Shown piece after piece: positions 36,194-46,301 of a stretch of 64,000 nucleotides of DNA. The translations under genes were made by a program, and so were the position numbers. The stretch is from Pseudoalteromonas sp. P1-9 (GTDB lineage: Bacteria; Pseudomonadota; Gammaproteobacteria; Enterobacterales; Alteromonadaceae), in NCBI RefSeq assembly GCF_001399975.1, contig NZ_LKBD01000018.1, forward strand, positions 1-64,000, read 5' to 3'. Each line of letters opens with the position of its first letter. Position 1 is the stretch's first letter. Under the pieces are notes generated by a model. That model saw only the letters and a program-made list of their open reading frames with translations. It had not been told where the DNA came from and ran no database searches.

Positions 36194-37120
36194 TTATTTT
36201 TTATAGTACGACGTCGCGTTTGGATCCTTTTGCGTTTTAAAGCGACGGTGAAGCCACAAATATTGCTCAGGTGCTTTGGCAATCGCCTCTTCCATAGCTT
36301 GATTGACACGTGTTACATCGTCAACATCGTTCCCGGTTGGGAAGCTCTCAAACACAGGGCTTACGTCAAGATAGTATTTATTATCCTTACGATAAGTAGA
36401 GAGTGCGACGGTTTCACTTTTCTTGCTGCTGGCAAAAATAAGCGTGCCAGTTGTAGTACACGTTTCTTTAACCGCAAAAAACGGCACAAATTCAGAGCGT
36501 TTTCGACCATAGTCTTGATCAGGCAAGTAATAGCATAACTTTTGTTGGCTTAATGCTTTTAATAAGCTTTTTACATCGCGCTTTGTAACCAGTGCTTCAC
36601 TAAAGCGTAGGCGACCATTGACAATAATGTATTCCATTAACGGGTTATTGTGAGGGCGATAAAAGCCAACACCGTTGTTTTGTATTCCCATCATGCGACC
36701 CGCAACTTCTAAATGCATCATATGAGGAACCAGCAACAATACGCCTTTGCCATTATTAATCGCTTTTTCAATATGATGATAACCAGTAATGCCGCCAAAA
36801 TGTTTTTTTGCACGCCACTGTGGCCACCACCACGCCATACCTGATTCAAAAATCGCAATGCCGGTATTTTCTAAGTTCTCTTTTACTAATTTTGCCTGCG
36901 CTGCTTTGTCGAGTTCTGGAAAGGCTAAGGCAATATTGACTTCGGCGATTTTACGGCGTTTTTTTACAAACCGATAAACTAGGCGACCTAATAACTTACC
37001 AAGCCAAATTTGCAGTCGATACGGTAACCAAGACAGAAGATACAAAATCAGCACACTTAACCAAGTAAGCCAATATTTTGGAGCAAGAAAAGAATATGAA
37101 AATGGCGCTTTAGTGATCAC
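36194..37120 (-). CDS. Lipid A biosynthesis acyltransferase (LpxL/LpxP type)
   Basis: A 308-residue inner-membrane acyltransferase that adds a secondary acyl chain to Kdo2-lipid IVA. It has an N-terminal transmembrane helix (WLTWLSVLILYLLSWLP) and the HX4E catalytic motif HMMHLE (in LLLVPHMMHLEVAG), then PDQDYG and the C-terminal YLWLHRRFKTQKD. The acyl specificity (lauroyl, palmitoleoyl or myristoyl) cannot be read from the sequence. It is a single gene upstream of tolC on the same strand. Confidence 0.9.
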   Translation of the reverse strand: MITKAPFSYSFLAPKYWLTWLSVLILYLLSWLPYRLQIWLGKLLGRLVYRFVKKRRKIAEVNIALAFPELDKAAQAKLVKENLENTGIAIFESGMAWWWPQWRAKKHFGGITGYHHIEKAINNGKGVLLLVPHMMHLEVAGRMMGIQNNGVGFYRPHNNPLMEYIIVNGRLRFSEALVTKRDVKSLLKALSQQKLCYYLPDQDYGRKRSEFVPFFAVKETCTTTGTLIFASSKKSETVALSTYRKDNKYYLDVSPVFESFPTGNDVDDVTRVNQAMEEAIAKAPEQYLWLHRRFKTQKDPNATSYYKK

Positions 37121-37176
37121 AGTATTCGAAGGGAAAAGTAAAAATTAGCGCGAGTATAACAAAAAGAGAGGAGAAC

Positions 37177-37198
37177 GTGGGAATTGATTTATTCCCAC
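37177..37198 (-). terminator. Weak hairpin after tolC
   Basis: GTGGGAAT / ATTCCCAC, an 8-base stem with a 6-base loop, lies 21 bases beyond the tolC stop. On the minus strand the following TTCTCCTCTCTTTTTG is only partly T-rich, so termination here is uncertain. Confidence 0.45.
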
Positions 37199-37218
37199 AT
37201 TGCATTACATCACCGAGA

Positions 37219-38511
37219 TTAGTTTAAACCGCGGTTAATTGCTTCGATATCACTGCGCGACAGTGTACCTTCAGCAAGTTTTAAGCCTAGTGTAGAAACA
37301 ACGTAACGGTAACGTACCGCAGATAAATTACGGCTCGCGTCATATAAGTTACGTGTACTTAGCAATACGTCAACGATGGTACGTGTACCTACTTCAAAAC
37401 CCGCTTCAGTTGCTTGTAATGCACTCTCTGCTGAAACAACCGCTTGCTCGAGGGCACGGTAAGTAGCGATATCTGACACTACTTGGTTGTAAGAAGTACG
37501 TACTTGCTTATTTACATTGCGGTATGCGCTTTCAAACTCTTGGCTTGCAGCAACAAAGTACTCAGATGCTTGGTTTACAGCAGCTTGCGTACCGCCACCT
37601 TGGTAAATCGGTACAGTGAAGTCTAGACCAACACTTGTTTGGTCAGCGCGTGGGCCTGTTTCGCCTAATTTATCACCATAAGAAGCTGATAACGTAAGTT
37701 TTGGATAATGACCTGCTTTTGCTTGTTCAATTTGCTCTTTCGCAATATCTACAGAAACGCGTGATACCTGCAGTGAAATATTGTTTTCTTTTGCAGATTC
37801 AACAAAGTCATTGCTCTTACGCGCTGGTTTTACCGTTGTGAATTTGTCTGTATTAAGTGCATTTAGCTTTTCGTGATACTTACCCGTGATTTCACCTAGT
37901 TCTTCACGTGCTGTTTCAACATCGTTAAGTGCCACAATTTCACGAGCTACTGCGTTATCGTATTGTGCTTGTGCTTCATGTACATCAGTAATTGCTGTTA
38001 AACCTACTGCGTGACGCTGCTTTGTTTGCTCTAATTGACGCTCAATCGCACGTTTTTCTGCGCGTACAAACTCTAAATCATCTTGGCGTGCAAGTACGTT
38101 AAAGTATGCATTTGATACACGTACAATTAGGTTTTGCTGTGCTAATCGGTAGCTAGCATCTGCTTGTAGCGCTTGTTTTTCTGCAATGTTTAGTGATTTC
38201 CAAGAACCTAAGTTGAATAGGTCTTGGTCTAGTCTAACGCCGCGGCTGAACGTATCAGAATCGCCAGCATCGCCATCAACTTTGCTATAACCCATTGATG
38301 CGCCAATTTGTGGTAATAAACGCGCCATTGCGATGTCAGTGTTGTAGTCTTGTGCATCACGTGTTGCTTTTGCTTTTAGCACAACAGGATCGTTTGCAAG
38401 TGCAATTTCGTATACTTGCATAAGGTCTTCTGCATTAGCATGTGTAACTGAAAAGCCACAGCTTAATGCAACAAGCGCAGATAATAATTTCTTTTTCATA
38501 GTGGTTGTCAT
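37219..38511 (-). CDS. tolC: Outer membrane channel protein TolC
   Basis: A 430-residue outer-membrane channel for type I secretion and tripartite efflux. After a signal peptide (ending THANA), the sequence has the repeated OEP pattern: EIALANDPVVLKAKA, RVSNAYFNVLARQDDLEF and DVHEAQAQYDNAVA in the first half, and VSVDIAKEQIEQAKAGHYPKLTLSASYG and GTRTIVDVLLSTRNLYDA in the second, giving the long helical barrel. Its position divergent from nudF matches E. coli. It may serve the ABC or RND exporters of the cell. Confidence 0.95.
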   Translation of the reverse strand: MTTTMKKKLLSALVALSCGFSVTHANAEDLMQVYEIALANDPVVLKAKATRDAQDYNTDIAMARLLPQIGASMGYSKVDGDAGDSDTFSRGVRLDQDLFNLGSWKSLNIAEKQALQADASYRLAQQNLIVRVSNAYFNVLARQDDLEFVRAEKRAIERQLEQTKQRHAVGLTAITDVHEAQAQYDNAVAREIVALNDVETAREELGEITGKYHEKLNALNTDKFTTVKPARKSNDFVESAKENNISLQVSRVSVDIAKEQIEQAKAGHYPKLTLSASYGDKLGETGPRADQTSVGLDFTVPIYQGGGTQAAVNQASEYFVAASQEFESAYRNVNKQVRTSYNQVVSDIATYRALEQAVVSAESALQATEAGFEVGTRTIVDVLLSTRNLYDASRNLSAVRYRYVVSTLGLKLAEGTLSRSDIEAINRGLN

Positions 38512-38693
38512 CCCCAGACAATTTTTGAAAGCATCTTAGCGTGTTTTTTTATCGATTAGAAAAACAATACAGTAAAACAAAGTATTCAAGTGTAACAGAA
38601 TATGAAAAATTCGTTTTATTCACTTTATCAGCTAAAATACCGAAAATTCGATAGATTATCGAATAGATTTTAAACTAATTAATCACCTTTTAT

Positions 38694-39317
38694 ATGGCCA
38701 AAATTACAAAATTCAAGCAATCAGACGTAGAAATTGTCGCGAAAAAGCGCACTTTTAACGGTTTTTTTAAAATTGATGAATATCACTTTCGTCATGCATT
38801 ATTTGCCGGTGGGCAATCTGACGTGATTGTGCGAGAAATATTTGAACGCGGCGATGCGGTAGCAGTCTTACCTTATGATCCAAAATTGGATGCGGTGCTG
38901 CTTATTGAACAAATACGCATTGGCGCATTTAACGATGATAAATCGCCATGGTTGCTTGAAGTGATTGCAGGTATGACCGATGGCAGTACAGATTATGAAG
39001 CCGTGGTAAAAAAAGAAGCGAAAGAAGAGTCTGGTATAGCACTTAATAACATTGAGTTTATGCTGTCGTATCTTTCAAGCCCCGGCGGAACATCAGAGCG
39101 TTTATACTTATATTATGGTGAAGCTGATTTATCACAAGCCGGTGGCATTTATGGCGTACCTGAAGAAGGTGAAGATATTAGGGTACATGTAATCCCAGTA
39201 GAGCAGGCATTTCAGCTACTTGATGAAGGTGAAATGGATAACGCTGCCACCGTAATTTGCTTGCAGTGGCTTAAACTAAATATTGATGCAATAAGAGAGA
39301 AGTACCGTACGTGTTAG
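38694..39317 (+). CDS. nudF: ADP-ribose pyrophosphatase NudF
   Basis: A 207-residue Nudix hydrolase that cleaves ADP-ribose to AMP and ribose-5-phosphate. The Nudix box is complete: GMTDGSTDYEAVVKKEAKEE followed by SGI, with the REXXEE-like KKEAKEESG helix. The start ATG at 38694 is the first in a run of four overlapping genes; the next gene starts seven bases before its stop. Divergent from tolC as in E. coli. Confidence 0.94.
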   Translation: MAKITKFKQSDVEIVAKKRTFNGFFKIDEYHFRHALFAGGQSDVIVREIFERGDAVAVLPYDPKLDAVLLIEQIRIGAFNDDKSPWLLEVIAGMTDGSTDYEAVVKKEAKEESGIALNNIEFMLSYLSSPGGTSERLYLYYGEADLSQAGGIYGVPEEGEDIRVHVIPVEQAFQLLDEGEMDNAATVICLQWLKLNIDAIREKYRTC

Positions 39318-39757
39318 CACAGGCTTATCGACAAAACTTACCTAAGTACATTCGTTTATGTGAGCAAAACTATGCTCGCATAAACCGCCTGATGCCAAAA
39401 GAAAATGATAGAGGGGCGGTGAATAAGGTATTGGTTGGTGGTTTTGAATTTACGCTTACCGTATTAGAGGCATCGCCTTACACTAATTTAGTCTCGCTTA
39501 AACAAACAGACCACCAAGTGATAGGATTTACGCGACCTGATTTAAACGTACGCGTCTATCACGATGCCAAAGTTGCAGAAGTAGTATGTAAATATTATCC
39601 CAAACGGGTCAAGCCGGCTTATGGTTACCCAAACCCTGATATGCATCAAAAAGATGAAAAATATCAATTGAATGCATTTTTAAAAGATTGGTTAGAATAC
39701 TGTATTAACCAAGGACGTAGTACTTTCCACTGGGATACCGATCATGACATGGTTTAG
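39311..39757 (+). CDS. yqiB: DUF1249 family protein YqiB
   Basis: A 148-residue protein of the DUF1249 family, function unknown. Family features are YIRLCEQNYARINRLMP near the start and the C-terminal YGYPNPDMHQKDEKYQLNAFLKDWL. The start is GTG at 39311 inside the end of nudF, and its 3' end overlaps cpdA by 14 bases, as in the conserved nudF-yqiB-cpdA-yqiA group. Confidence 0.9.
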   Translation: MLAQAYRQNLPKYIRLCEQNYARINRLMPKENDRGAVNKVLVGGFEFTLTVLEASPYTNLVSLKQTDHQVIGFTRPDLNVRVYHDAKVAEVVCKYYPKRVKPAYGYPNPDMHQKDEKYQLNAFLKDWLEYCINQGRSTFHWDTDHDMV

Positions 39758-40526
39758 CCAACGCGAACACTTTGATAAAGCGCAATTAACACTGGTTCAT
39801 ATCACCGATAGTCATGTTTTTGCAGAACCAAATGGTGAATATTTTTGTGTAAATACCGCAAATAATTTAGCAAAGACATTAGCGTGTATTAAATCAATTG
39901 ACTGCGATGCCATTATTTTTGGCGGAGATTTAACACAAGACCACAGTGAGGCGTCATATCACTTGTTCGCTCAATTGGTACAACAAGCAGGTCTTAGTGG
40001 TAAGTTGTTCTGGCTACCGGGTAATCATGACGAAATAGGTGTTTATCGCGAGGTTTTTAGTCAGTACGGCATTCGCGACAGTAAAGTGTTGGAAAATGAA
40101 CATTGGCAAGTGCTATTAGCTAATTCCAAAGGGCCAACGCCAGCGGGGTTTGTAAGTGAAACACACCTCAACGAAATACAAAATGAGTTAACGAACAATA
40201 CTAAGCATGCTTTGCTGTTTACTCATCATCACCCGATACCTATTCAGGGTTATCTTGATAAACATATGTTAGAAAATGGCGAAGCACTGCTTTCACAATT
40301 AACCCAATTTAAAAAGGTGAGAGGGTTAATTCACGGCCATGTTCACAATGAATACAGCTGGTTGTTTAATGAGTTTGCAGTATTTGCTACGCCCGCCACC
40401 TCGATACAATTTGAAAAAAATACCAGCGATTGGCAACAAGTCGACTTAGGTCCTGCCTTTCGTATGATACGATTACAGCAAAATGGCAGTTTAAACACTC
40501 AGGTAGTATGGCTAAACAACGCGTAA
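39744..40526 (+). CDS. cpdA: 3',5'-cyclic-AMP phosphodiesterase CpdA
   Basis: A 260-residue calcineurin-type metallophosphoesterase that hydrolyses cAMP and so tunes CRP signalling. All metal motifs are present: HITDSHV, GGDLTQDHSEASY, GNHDE, FTHHHPI and IHGHVHNEYSW. It overlaps yqiB and yqiA at its ends, in the order known from E. coli. Confidence 0.93.
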   Translation: MTWFSQREHFDKAQLTLVHITDSHVFAEPNGEYFCVNTANNLAKTLACIKSIDCDAIIFGGDLTQDHSEASYHLFAQLVQQAGLSGKLFWLPGNHDEIGVYREVFSQYGIRDSKVLENEHWQVLLANSKGPTPAGFVSETHLNEIQNELTNNTKHALLFTHHHPIPIQGYLDKHMLENGEALLSQLTQFKKVRGLIHGHVHNEYSWLFNEFAVFATPATSIQFEKNTSDWQQVDLGPAFRMIRLQQNGSLNTQVVWLNNA

Positions 40527-41074
40527 TATACATTCATGGTTTTAATAGTTCACCAGAATCATTTAAAGCACAACAATTTGGTCGGTATTTAGCGGAACAT
40601 CATGATGTTGAGTATTTAGTACCAAAACTAAACCATGAACCGCGTGAAATTTTGCTGACGCTCGAAGCGCTAATAACGGCCAATACTAAATTGATTGGCA
40701 GTTCATTGGGCGGATACTTTGCGACTATTTTATCCGAGCGCTATCAACTGCCAGCAGTGGTTGTTAATCCGGCCGTTGCACCATTTGACCTAATGCATGA
40801 TTACCTGGGTACGCAGTACAACCCATATCAAGGTTACTATTACGATGTGACTGAACGTCATGTGGACCAGTTAAAGCAGTTTTACATTGCCAACTTGTCA
40901 CAGCCTGAGTTGATTTTACTTTTACAACAGACGGGTGATGAAGTATTAGATTTTTCACAGGCGGTCGATTATTATAAAAACTGCCGTCAGCACGTTGAAT
41001 TTGCTGGCGATCATAGCTTTATAGGGTTCGAACGTTATTTTCCTGTTATTGTAGATTTCCTGAAAATATCGTAA
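40508..41074 (+). CDS. yqiA: Esterase YqiA
   Basis: A 188-residue alpha/beta-hydrolase of the YqiA family, with esterase activity in E. coli. The oxyanion motif HGFNSSPES (near residue 10), the nucleophile elbow GSSLGGY and a C-terminal DHSF with the catalytic His are visible. I place the start at ATG 40508, preceded by AGGTAG; a longer frame from 40430 would lie inside cpdA. Its own stop is 113 bases before parE. Confidence 0.9.
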   Translation: MAKQRVIYIHGFNSSPESFKAQQFGRYLAEHHDVEYLVPKLNHEPREILLTLEALITANTKLIGSSLGGYFATILSERYQLPAVVVNPAVAPFDLMHDYLGTQYNPYQGYYYDVTERHVDQLKQFYIANLSQPELILLLQQTGDEVLDFSQAVDYYKNCRQHVEFAGDHSFIGFERYFPVIVDFLKIS

Positions 41075-41187
41075 AACAATAGTGATAAGGGAATAACCTA
41101 TAAAAACGCGCTAAAACCTAGTAAAAAAATACCCAGAAAAGGGCAGCTAGGTATCAAAGATAATTAATATAAAAAGAACCGCATTTC

Positions 41188-43086
41188 ATGACGACACAAG
41201 ATTATAATGCAGAAGCCATTGAGGTTTTAAATGGACTCGAACCGGTAAAGCGCCGTCCCGGCATGTATACCGATACCACACGTCCAAACCACCTTGGCCA
41301 AGAAGTTATCGATAACAGTGTGGATGAAGCCTTAGCTGGGCATGCATCGAAAATTGATGTGATCCTGCACGAAGACAACTCGCTGGAAGTAGTCGATGAT
41401 GGCCGTGGTATGCCAATCGATATTCACCCCGAAGAAGGTATTCCGGGCGTTGAGCTTATTCTTACCAAACTACATGCTGGTGGTAAGTTTTCCAACAAAA
41501 ACTATCAATTCTCAGGTGGTTTACACGGGGTAGGTATTTCCGTTGTAAATGCCTTATCAACGCGTGTATTAGTTACCGTACGACGCGATGCAAAAGTGTA
41601 TGAAATTGCGTTTGAAAACGGTGATAAGGTACAAGATTTAACCGAGGTCGGTACTGTAGGCAAGCGCAATACCGGTACGTCAGTGCACTTTTGGCCTGAT
41701 CCAAGTTACTTCGACTCGGCAAACTTCTCGCTATCAAAGCTCAAGCATTTATTAAAAGCCAAAGCGGTTCTATGTCCTGGCTTAAAAATCCGTTTTATCA
41801 ATAAACAAACTAAAGAAACCATTGAATGGTTTTTTGAAGATGGCTTAAAAGATTACCTTGCTGATGCATTAAAAGAATACGAAGTTTTACCGAAACAACC
41901 ATTTACCGGTGAGTTTTCCGGTTCCACCGAAGGTGTAGATTGGGCGGTATTGTGGTTACCTGAAGGCGGTGAAGGGGTTTATGAGAGTTATGTAAACCTT
42001 ATTCCAACAGCGCAAGGCGGTACCCATGTAAATGGTCTGCGCCAAGGTTTGCTAGAAGCAATGCGCGAATTTTGTGAATTCCGCAATTTATTACCGCGTG
42101 GGGTAAAACTAACACCTGACGATATTTGGGACCGATGTAGTTATGTGCTATCGGTCAAAATGCAGGACCCACAATTTGCAGGTCAAACTAAAGAGAAATT
42201 ATCGTCACGTGCAACCTCAGCATTTGTTTCGGGTGTGGTAAAAGACTCGTTTAGTTTATGGCTTAATGAGCACACAGATATTGCAGAGTTGCTTGCGGAA
42301 ATTTGTATTAGCAACGCGCAAAAACGCATGCGTGCGGCGAAAAAAGTGGTTCGTAAAAAAATCACATCAGGTCCTGCGTTACCGGGTAAATTAACCGACT
42401 GTAGCACGCAAGAAAGCGAGCGCAGTGAACTCTTTTTAGTAGAGGGTGACTCGGCGGGTGGTTCAGCTAAACAAGCGCGCGATCGTGAGTTCCAAGCGGT
42501 AATGCCACTACGTGGTAAAATCCTTAATACGTGGGAAGTTGAATCAGGACAAATTCTTGCGTCGCAAGAAGTGCACGATATTTCAGTGGCGATTGGTATG
42601 GATCCAGATTCAAAAGATTTAACTAATCTACGCTATCACAAAATTTGTATTTTAGCGGATGCGGATTCTGATGGATTGCACATTGCAACCTTGTTGTGCG
42701 CACTGTTTGTAAAACACTTCCCTGTTTTGGTAGAGCAAGGGCACGTGTATGTAGCAATGCCACCGCTTTATAGAATCGACGTAGGTAAAGAAGTATTTTA
42801 TGCCCTTGATGAAGATGAAAAAACCGGCATTTTAGACCGTATCGAAGCAGAGAAAAAACGTGGCAAAGTGAATGTACAACGCTTTAAAGGCTTGGGTGAA
42901 ATGAACCCAATGCAGCTGCGCGAGACGACAATGGATCCAAATACGCGCCGTTTAGTGCAATTAAGCTTAGAGGGCGATGAAGAAACATTGGAAGTAATGG
43001 ATATGTTACTTGCCAAAAAGCGCTCAAGCGATCGTCGCGAGTGGTTAGAAACCAGTGGCGACCAAGCGGATTCATGGAACTCATAA
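41188..43086 (+). CDS. parE: Topoisomerase IV subunit B
   Basis: The ATPase subunit of DNA topoisomerase IV, 632 residues, which decatenates daughter chromosomes. The GHKL ATP site (VIDNSVDEALAG, DDGRGMPIDIHPEEGIPGVE, GLHGVGISVVNALS) is complete, and the Toprim part has EGDSAGGSAKQARDR and DADSDGLHI. The length equals E. coli ParE (630). parC follows after 29 bases. Confidence 0.97.
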   Translation: MTTQDYNAEAIEVLNGLEPVKRRPGMYTDTTRPNHLGQEVIDNSVDEALAGHASKIDVILHEDNSLEVVDDGRGMPIDIHPEEGIPGVELILTKLHAGGKFSNKNYQFSGGLHGVGISVVNALSTRVLVTVRRDAKVYEIAFENGDKVQDLTEVGTVGKRNTGTSVHFWPDPSYFDSANFSLSKLKHLLKAKAVLCPGLKIRFINKQTKETIEWFFEDGLKDYLADALKEYEVLPKQPFTGEFSGSTEGVDWAVLWLPEGGEGVYESYVNLIPTAQGGTHVNGLRQGLLEAMREFCEFRNLLPRGVKLTPDDIWDRCSYVLSVKMQDPQFAGQTKEKLSSRATSAFVSGVVKDSFSLWLNEHTDIAELLAEICISNAQKRMRAAKKVVRKKITSGPALPGKLTDCSTQESERSELFLVEGDSAGGSAKQARDREFQAVMPLRGKILNTWEVESGQILASQEVHDISVAIGMDPDSKDLTNLRYHKICILADADSDGLHIATLLCALFVKHFPVLVEQGHVYVAMPPLYRIDVGKEVFYALDEDEKTGILDRIEAEKKRGKVNVQRFKGLGEMNPMQLRETTMDPNTRRLVQLSLEGDEETLEVMDMLLAKKRSSDRREWLETSGDQADSWNS

Positions 43087-43115
43087 CTAGCATTAAAAAA
43101 TTTAGGTAAACGAGC

Positions 43116-45422
43116 ATGTCAGATCTCGATACCCTCGCAATGCAAGGGATAGAAAAACAAACAATGGCGCAGTTTACGCAAAGCGCCTATTTAAATTACT
43201 CAATGTACGTAATTAAAGACCGTGCCTTGCCACATATTGGCGACGGTTTGAAACCCGTACAACGTCGTATTGTTTACGCAATGAGTGAACTCGGCCTATC
43301 GGCAGCGGCAAAATACAAAAAATCAGCCCGTACCGTGGGTGATGTACTCGGTAAATATCACCCACACGGTGATAGCGCCTGTTATGAAGCCATGGTACTG
43401 ATGGCGCAGCCATTTTCTTACCGTTATCCGCTGGTGGATGGTCAGGGTAACTGGGGTGCGGCAGATGATCCTAAGTCTTTTGCGGCAATGCGTTACACCG
43501 AAGCGCGTTTATCTAAGTTCTCTGAGGTTTTATTAAAAGAACTAGGCCAAGGCACAGTCGATTGGATCCCTAACTTCGACGGCACCATGAAGGAGCCGGA
43601 AGTACTGCCTGCACGTTTACCGCATATTCTATTGAACGGTATTACCGGTATTGCTGTAGGTATGGCAACTGATATTCCGCCGCACAACGTACGCGAAGTG
43701 GCAGATGCCTGTTGTACATTACTGGATAAACCTAAAACCGAACTTGAAGAGCTGCTTGATTTAGTACAAGCACCGGATTACCCAACTGATGCGGAAATTA
43801 TTACGCCTAAGGCTGAAATTCGCAAAATCTACTCAAGTGGTAAAGGCTCTATCAAAATGCGCGCGGTGTATACTGAAGAGCAAGGCGATATTGTCATTAC
43901 GGCGTTACCTCATCAGTGCTCTGGTGCGAAAGTGTTAGAGCAAATTGCTACGCAAATGCGCGCTAAAAAATTACCTATGGTGGCCGATTTACGTGATGAG
44001 TCCGATCATGAAAATCCAACGCGTATTGTAATTGTGCCGCGTTCAAATCGCGTAAAAGCTGAGCCACTTATGGCGCACTTATTTGCGACCACCGACCTTG
44101 AGAAAAACTACCGTGTTAACTTAAACATGCTGGGGCTAAACGGTCGTCCTCAAGTAAAAGACTTAAAAACAATTCTATCTGAATGGTTAGTGTTTAGACG
44201 TGAAACGGTTCGCCGCCGTTTGCAATACCGCTTAGACAAAGTATTAGCACGTTTGCATATTTTAGAAGGCTTATTGATTGCCTTTTTAAATATCGACGAA
44301 GTAATTGAAATTATCCGCAGCGAAGATGAGCCAAAGCCAGTTTTAATGGCGCGTTTTGGTATTACGGAAACGCAAGCAGAGGCAATTTTAGAGCTTAAAC
44401 TTCGCCACCTTGCTAAATTAGAAGAAATGAAAATTCGCGGTGAGCAAGACGAACTTGCCAAAGAGCGCGATAAACTTGAATTGATTCTTGGTTCTGAGCG
44501 CCGTATGTCGACGTTACTGAAAAAAGAAATTCAAGAAGCCGCTGAGCTTTATGGTGACGATCGTCGTTCGCCTGTGGTTGAGCGCGGTGAAGCAAAAGCC
44601 TTAAGTGAAAAAGACTTAATGCCATCAGAAAGTGTGACAGTCGTGCTTTCTGAAAAAGGCTGGGCACGTTGTGCTAAAGGCCATGATATTGACGCTGAAG
44701 GCCTGAGTTATAAATCGGGTGACAGCTTTAAGTCTCTTGCCAAAGGACGCAGTAATCAGCCGAGTGTATTCTTAGATAGCTCTGGCCGAGCATTCGCAAC
44801 CGATACCCATAGTTTACCTTCTGCCCGTAGCCAAGGTGAGCCAATGACAGGGCGCTTTAATGTTGCACCTGGCGCGAACCTTGAACATGTGGTTATGGGT
44901 GAAGAAAAAGCCAACTTCCTGATGGCATCAGATGCAGGTTATGGCTTTATTACCGAATTTAATGACTTGGTGAGTAAAAATAAAAACGGTAAAGCACTGG
45001 TAACGATTCCTGAAGCTGCATTATTAATGACACCACAGTCAATTCACGACATTACGACAGACCGCTGTTTAGCAATCTCGAACGAAGGTCGCATGCTGAT
45101 CTTCCCAATTCGTGATTTGCCAAAACTAGGTAAAGGTAAAGGAAATAAGATCATTTCCATTCCGAGCGCCCGTGTTAAATCGCGAGAAGAGTTTGTCAAA
45201 GTGCTGGGTATCGTGCCAGATGGCGCGTCTGTTACTTTACATGCAGGTAAGCGTAAACTAACGTTAAAACCAAGTGATTTAGAACATTACTACGGCGAGC
45301 GTGGCAGACGTGGTAATAAGTTACCGCGTGGTTTACAGCGTGTAGACTTAATGGAAGTTGAGTTTACTGCCGCACAAGAATTGATCGACGATGCTATTGA
45401 TTCGGAAAATAGCGAAGATTAG
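43116..45422 (+). CDS. parC: Topoisomerase IV subunit A
   Basis: The DNA-cleaving subunit, 768 residues. The catalytic Tyr is in [10 protein letters not shown] (Y127). The quinolone-resistance region [13 protein letters not shown] keeps Ser87 and Glu91 (E. coli S80 and E84), so no resistance change is present there. The C-terminal beta-pinwheel domain (from about residue 500) has [12 protein letters not shown] near the end. It pairs with parE and is followed by a terminator. Confidence 0.97.
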   Translation: MSDLDTLAMQGIEKQTMAQFTQSAYLNYSMYVIKDRALPHIGDGLKPVQRRIVYAMSELGLSAAAKYKKSARTVGDVLGKYHPHGDSACYEAMVLMAQPFSYRYPLVDGQGNWGAADDPKSFAAMRYTEARLSKFSEVLLKELGQGTVDWIPNFDGTMKEPEVLPARLPHILLNGITGIAVGMATDIPPHNVREVADACCTLLDKPKTELEELLDLVQAPDYPTDAEIITPKAEIRKIYSSGKGSIKMRAVYTEEQGDIVITALPHQCSGAKVLEQIATQMRAKKLPMVADLRDESDHENPTRIVIVPRSNRVKAEPLMAHLFATTDLEKNYRVNLNMLGLNGRPQVKDLKTILSEWLVFRRETVRRRLQYRLDKVLARLHILEGLLIAFLNIDEVIEIIRSEDEPKPVLMARFGITETQAEAILELKLRHLAKLEEMKIRGEQDELAKERDKLELILGSERRMSTLLKKEIQEAAELYGDDRRSPVVERGEAKALSEKDLMPSESVTVVLSEKGWARCAKGHDIDAEGLSYKSGDSFKSLAKGRSNQPSVFLDSSGRAFATDTHSLPSARSQGEPMTGRFNVAPGANLEHVVMGEEKANFLMASDAGYGFITEFNDLVSKNKNGKALVTIPEAALLMTPQSIHDITTDRCLAISNEGRMLIFPIRDLPKLGKGKGNKIISIPSARVKSREEFVKVLGIVPDGASVTLHAGKRKLTLKPSDLEHYYGERGRRGNKLPRGLQRVDLMEVEFTAAQELIDDAIDSENSED

Positions 45423-45455
45423 TGCTTCTTTGCGTCGAAAAGCGTTAAAATAACG

Positions 45456-45487
45456 AAAACCAGTCTCAATATGGGGCTGGTTTTTTT
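45456..45487 (+). terminator. Intrinsic terminator after parC
   Basis: AAAACCAG (45456-45463) pairs with CTGGTTTT (45477-45484) over a 13-base loop, and T7 follows on the plus strand. The plsC promoter starts 20 bases later. Confidence 0.85.
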
Positions 45488-45506
45488 ATAATCCGTGTTT
45501 TTTAGC

Positions 45507-45535
45507 TTACACATGTTAGCTAAAATTCGTATAAT
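45507..45535 (+). promoter_or_regulatory. Promoter of plsC-rraB
   Basis: TTACAC (45507-45512), a 17-base spacer and a perfect TATAAT (45530-45535). Transcription would start near 45542, which rules out the upstream GTG at 45495 as the plsC start. Confidence 0.65.
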
Positions 45536-45563
45536 GGCGCGCTTAGTTATTGGAGACGTTATT

Positions 45564-46301
45564 TTGATATTTGCTGTTCGCTTAGTACTACTTGCGATTT
45601 TTATCTTTTTTAGTGCGATTTTTGGTTTGCTGTTATGTTTAGTAATGCCGTTTAACCGCAACCACGTTCACCGTTTTGCTTCTTGGTATGGCAGCATGCA
45701 TGTACTACTGGGCGCCAAGTTGGAAATCAAAGGCCTTGAACAATTAGATAAAGATAAGTCATATGTATTTGTCTCGAATCACCAAAATAACTATGATTTG
45801 TTTACCGTGACCAACGCAGTACCAGAAAATACCGTAAGCATTGGTAAAAAAAGCATTCGCTTTATCCCATTTTTTGGCCAGTTGTACTGGTTGTCAGGCA
45901 ATATTTTAATTGACCGCAATAATAAATCAAAAGCAAAAGGCACAATTGATAAGGCCGCATCAAAAATTAAAAATGATAAGATTTCTGTGTGGTTATTCCC
46001 TGAAGGTACACGCAGTTATGGGCGTGGTTTATTACCATTTAAAACAGGCGCATTTCACACGGCTATGCAAGCCGGTGTGGAGGTTGTGCCGGTCTGTATG
46101 AGTACAACAACAGGGCGTATTAAGTTAAATCGTTGGGCTAACCCAACCATTTATGTTGAATTACTTGATCCGATTTCGTTGGAAAAGGATGTATCGGCAA
46201 GAGAGCACGCAAAGCGAATTCATGCTATGATGCAGAGTAAAATTGAACAGCTAGATGCTAAAGTAGAGAGCGATTGTGGAAAACTGGCGCGAAATAAGTG
46301 A
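45564..46301 (+). CDS. plsC: 1-acyl-sn-glycerol-3-phosphate acyltransferase
   Basis: A 245-residue inner-membrane enzyme that acylates lysophosphatidic acid to phosphatidic acid. It has an N-terminal hydrophobic helix, the NHQNNYD motif (HX4D catalytic pair), FFGQLYWLSGNILIDR and FPEGTRSYGRGLLPFKTG. I use TTG at 45564, because GGAGAC lies six bases before it, the promoter at 45507-45535 is upstream, and the length then equals E. coli PlsC (245). A reading from 45495 would start before the transcript. The end overlaps rraB by 26 bases. Confidence 0.94.
   Translation: MIFAVRLVLLAIFIFFSAIFGLLLCLVMPFNRNHVHRFASWYGSMHVLLGAKLEIKGLEQLDKDKSYVFVSNHQNNYDLFTVTNAVPENTVSIGKKSIRFIPFFGQLYWLSGNILIDRNNKSKAKGTIDKAASKIKNDKISVWLFPEGTRSYGRGLLPFKTGAFHTAMQAGVEVVPVCMSTTTGRIKLNRWANPTIYVELLDPISLEKDVSAREHAKRIHAMMQSKIEQLDAKVESDCGKLARNK

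Noticed and set aside
41075..41187. Hairpin (CCTAG...CTAGG) in the parE leader as terminator or riboswitch
   Set aside because: The stem is short, there is no T tract after it, and it matches no known element.
43361..43400. Quinolone resistance mutations in parC
   Set aside because: Ser87 and Glu91, matching E. coli S80 and E84, are unchanged.
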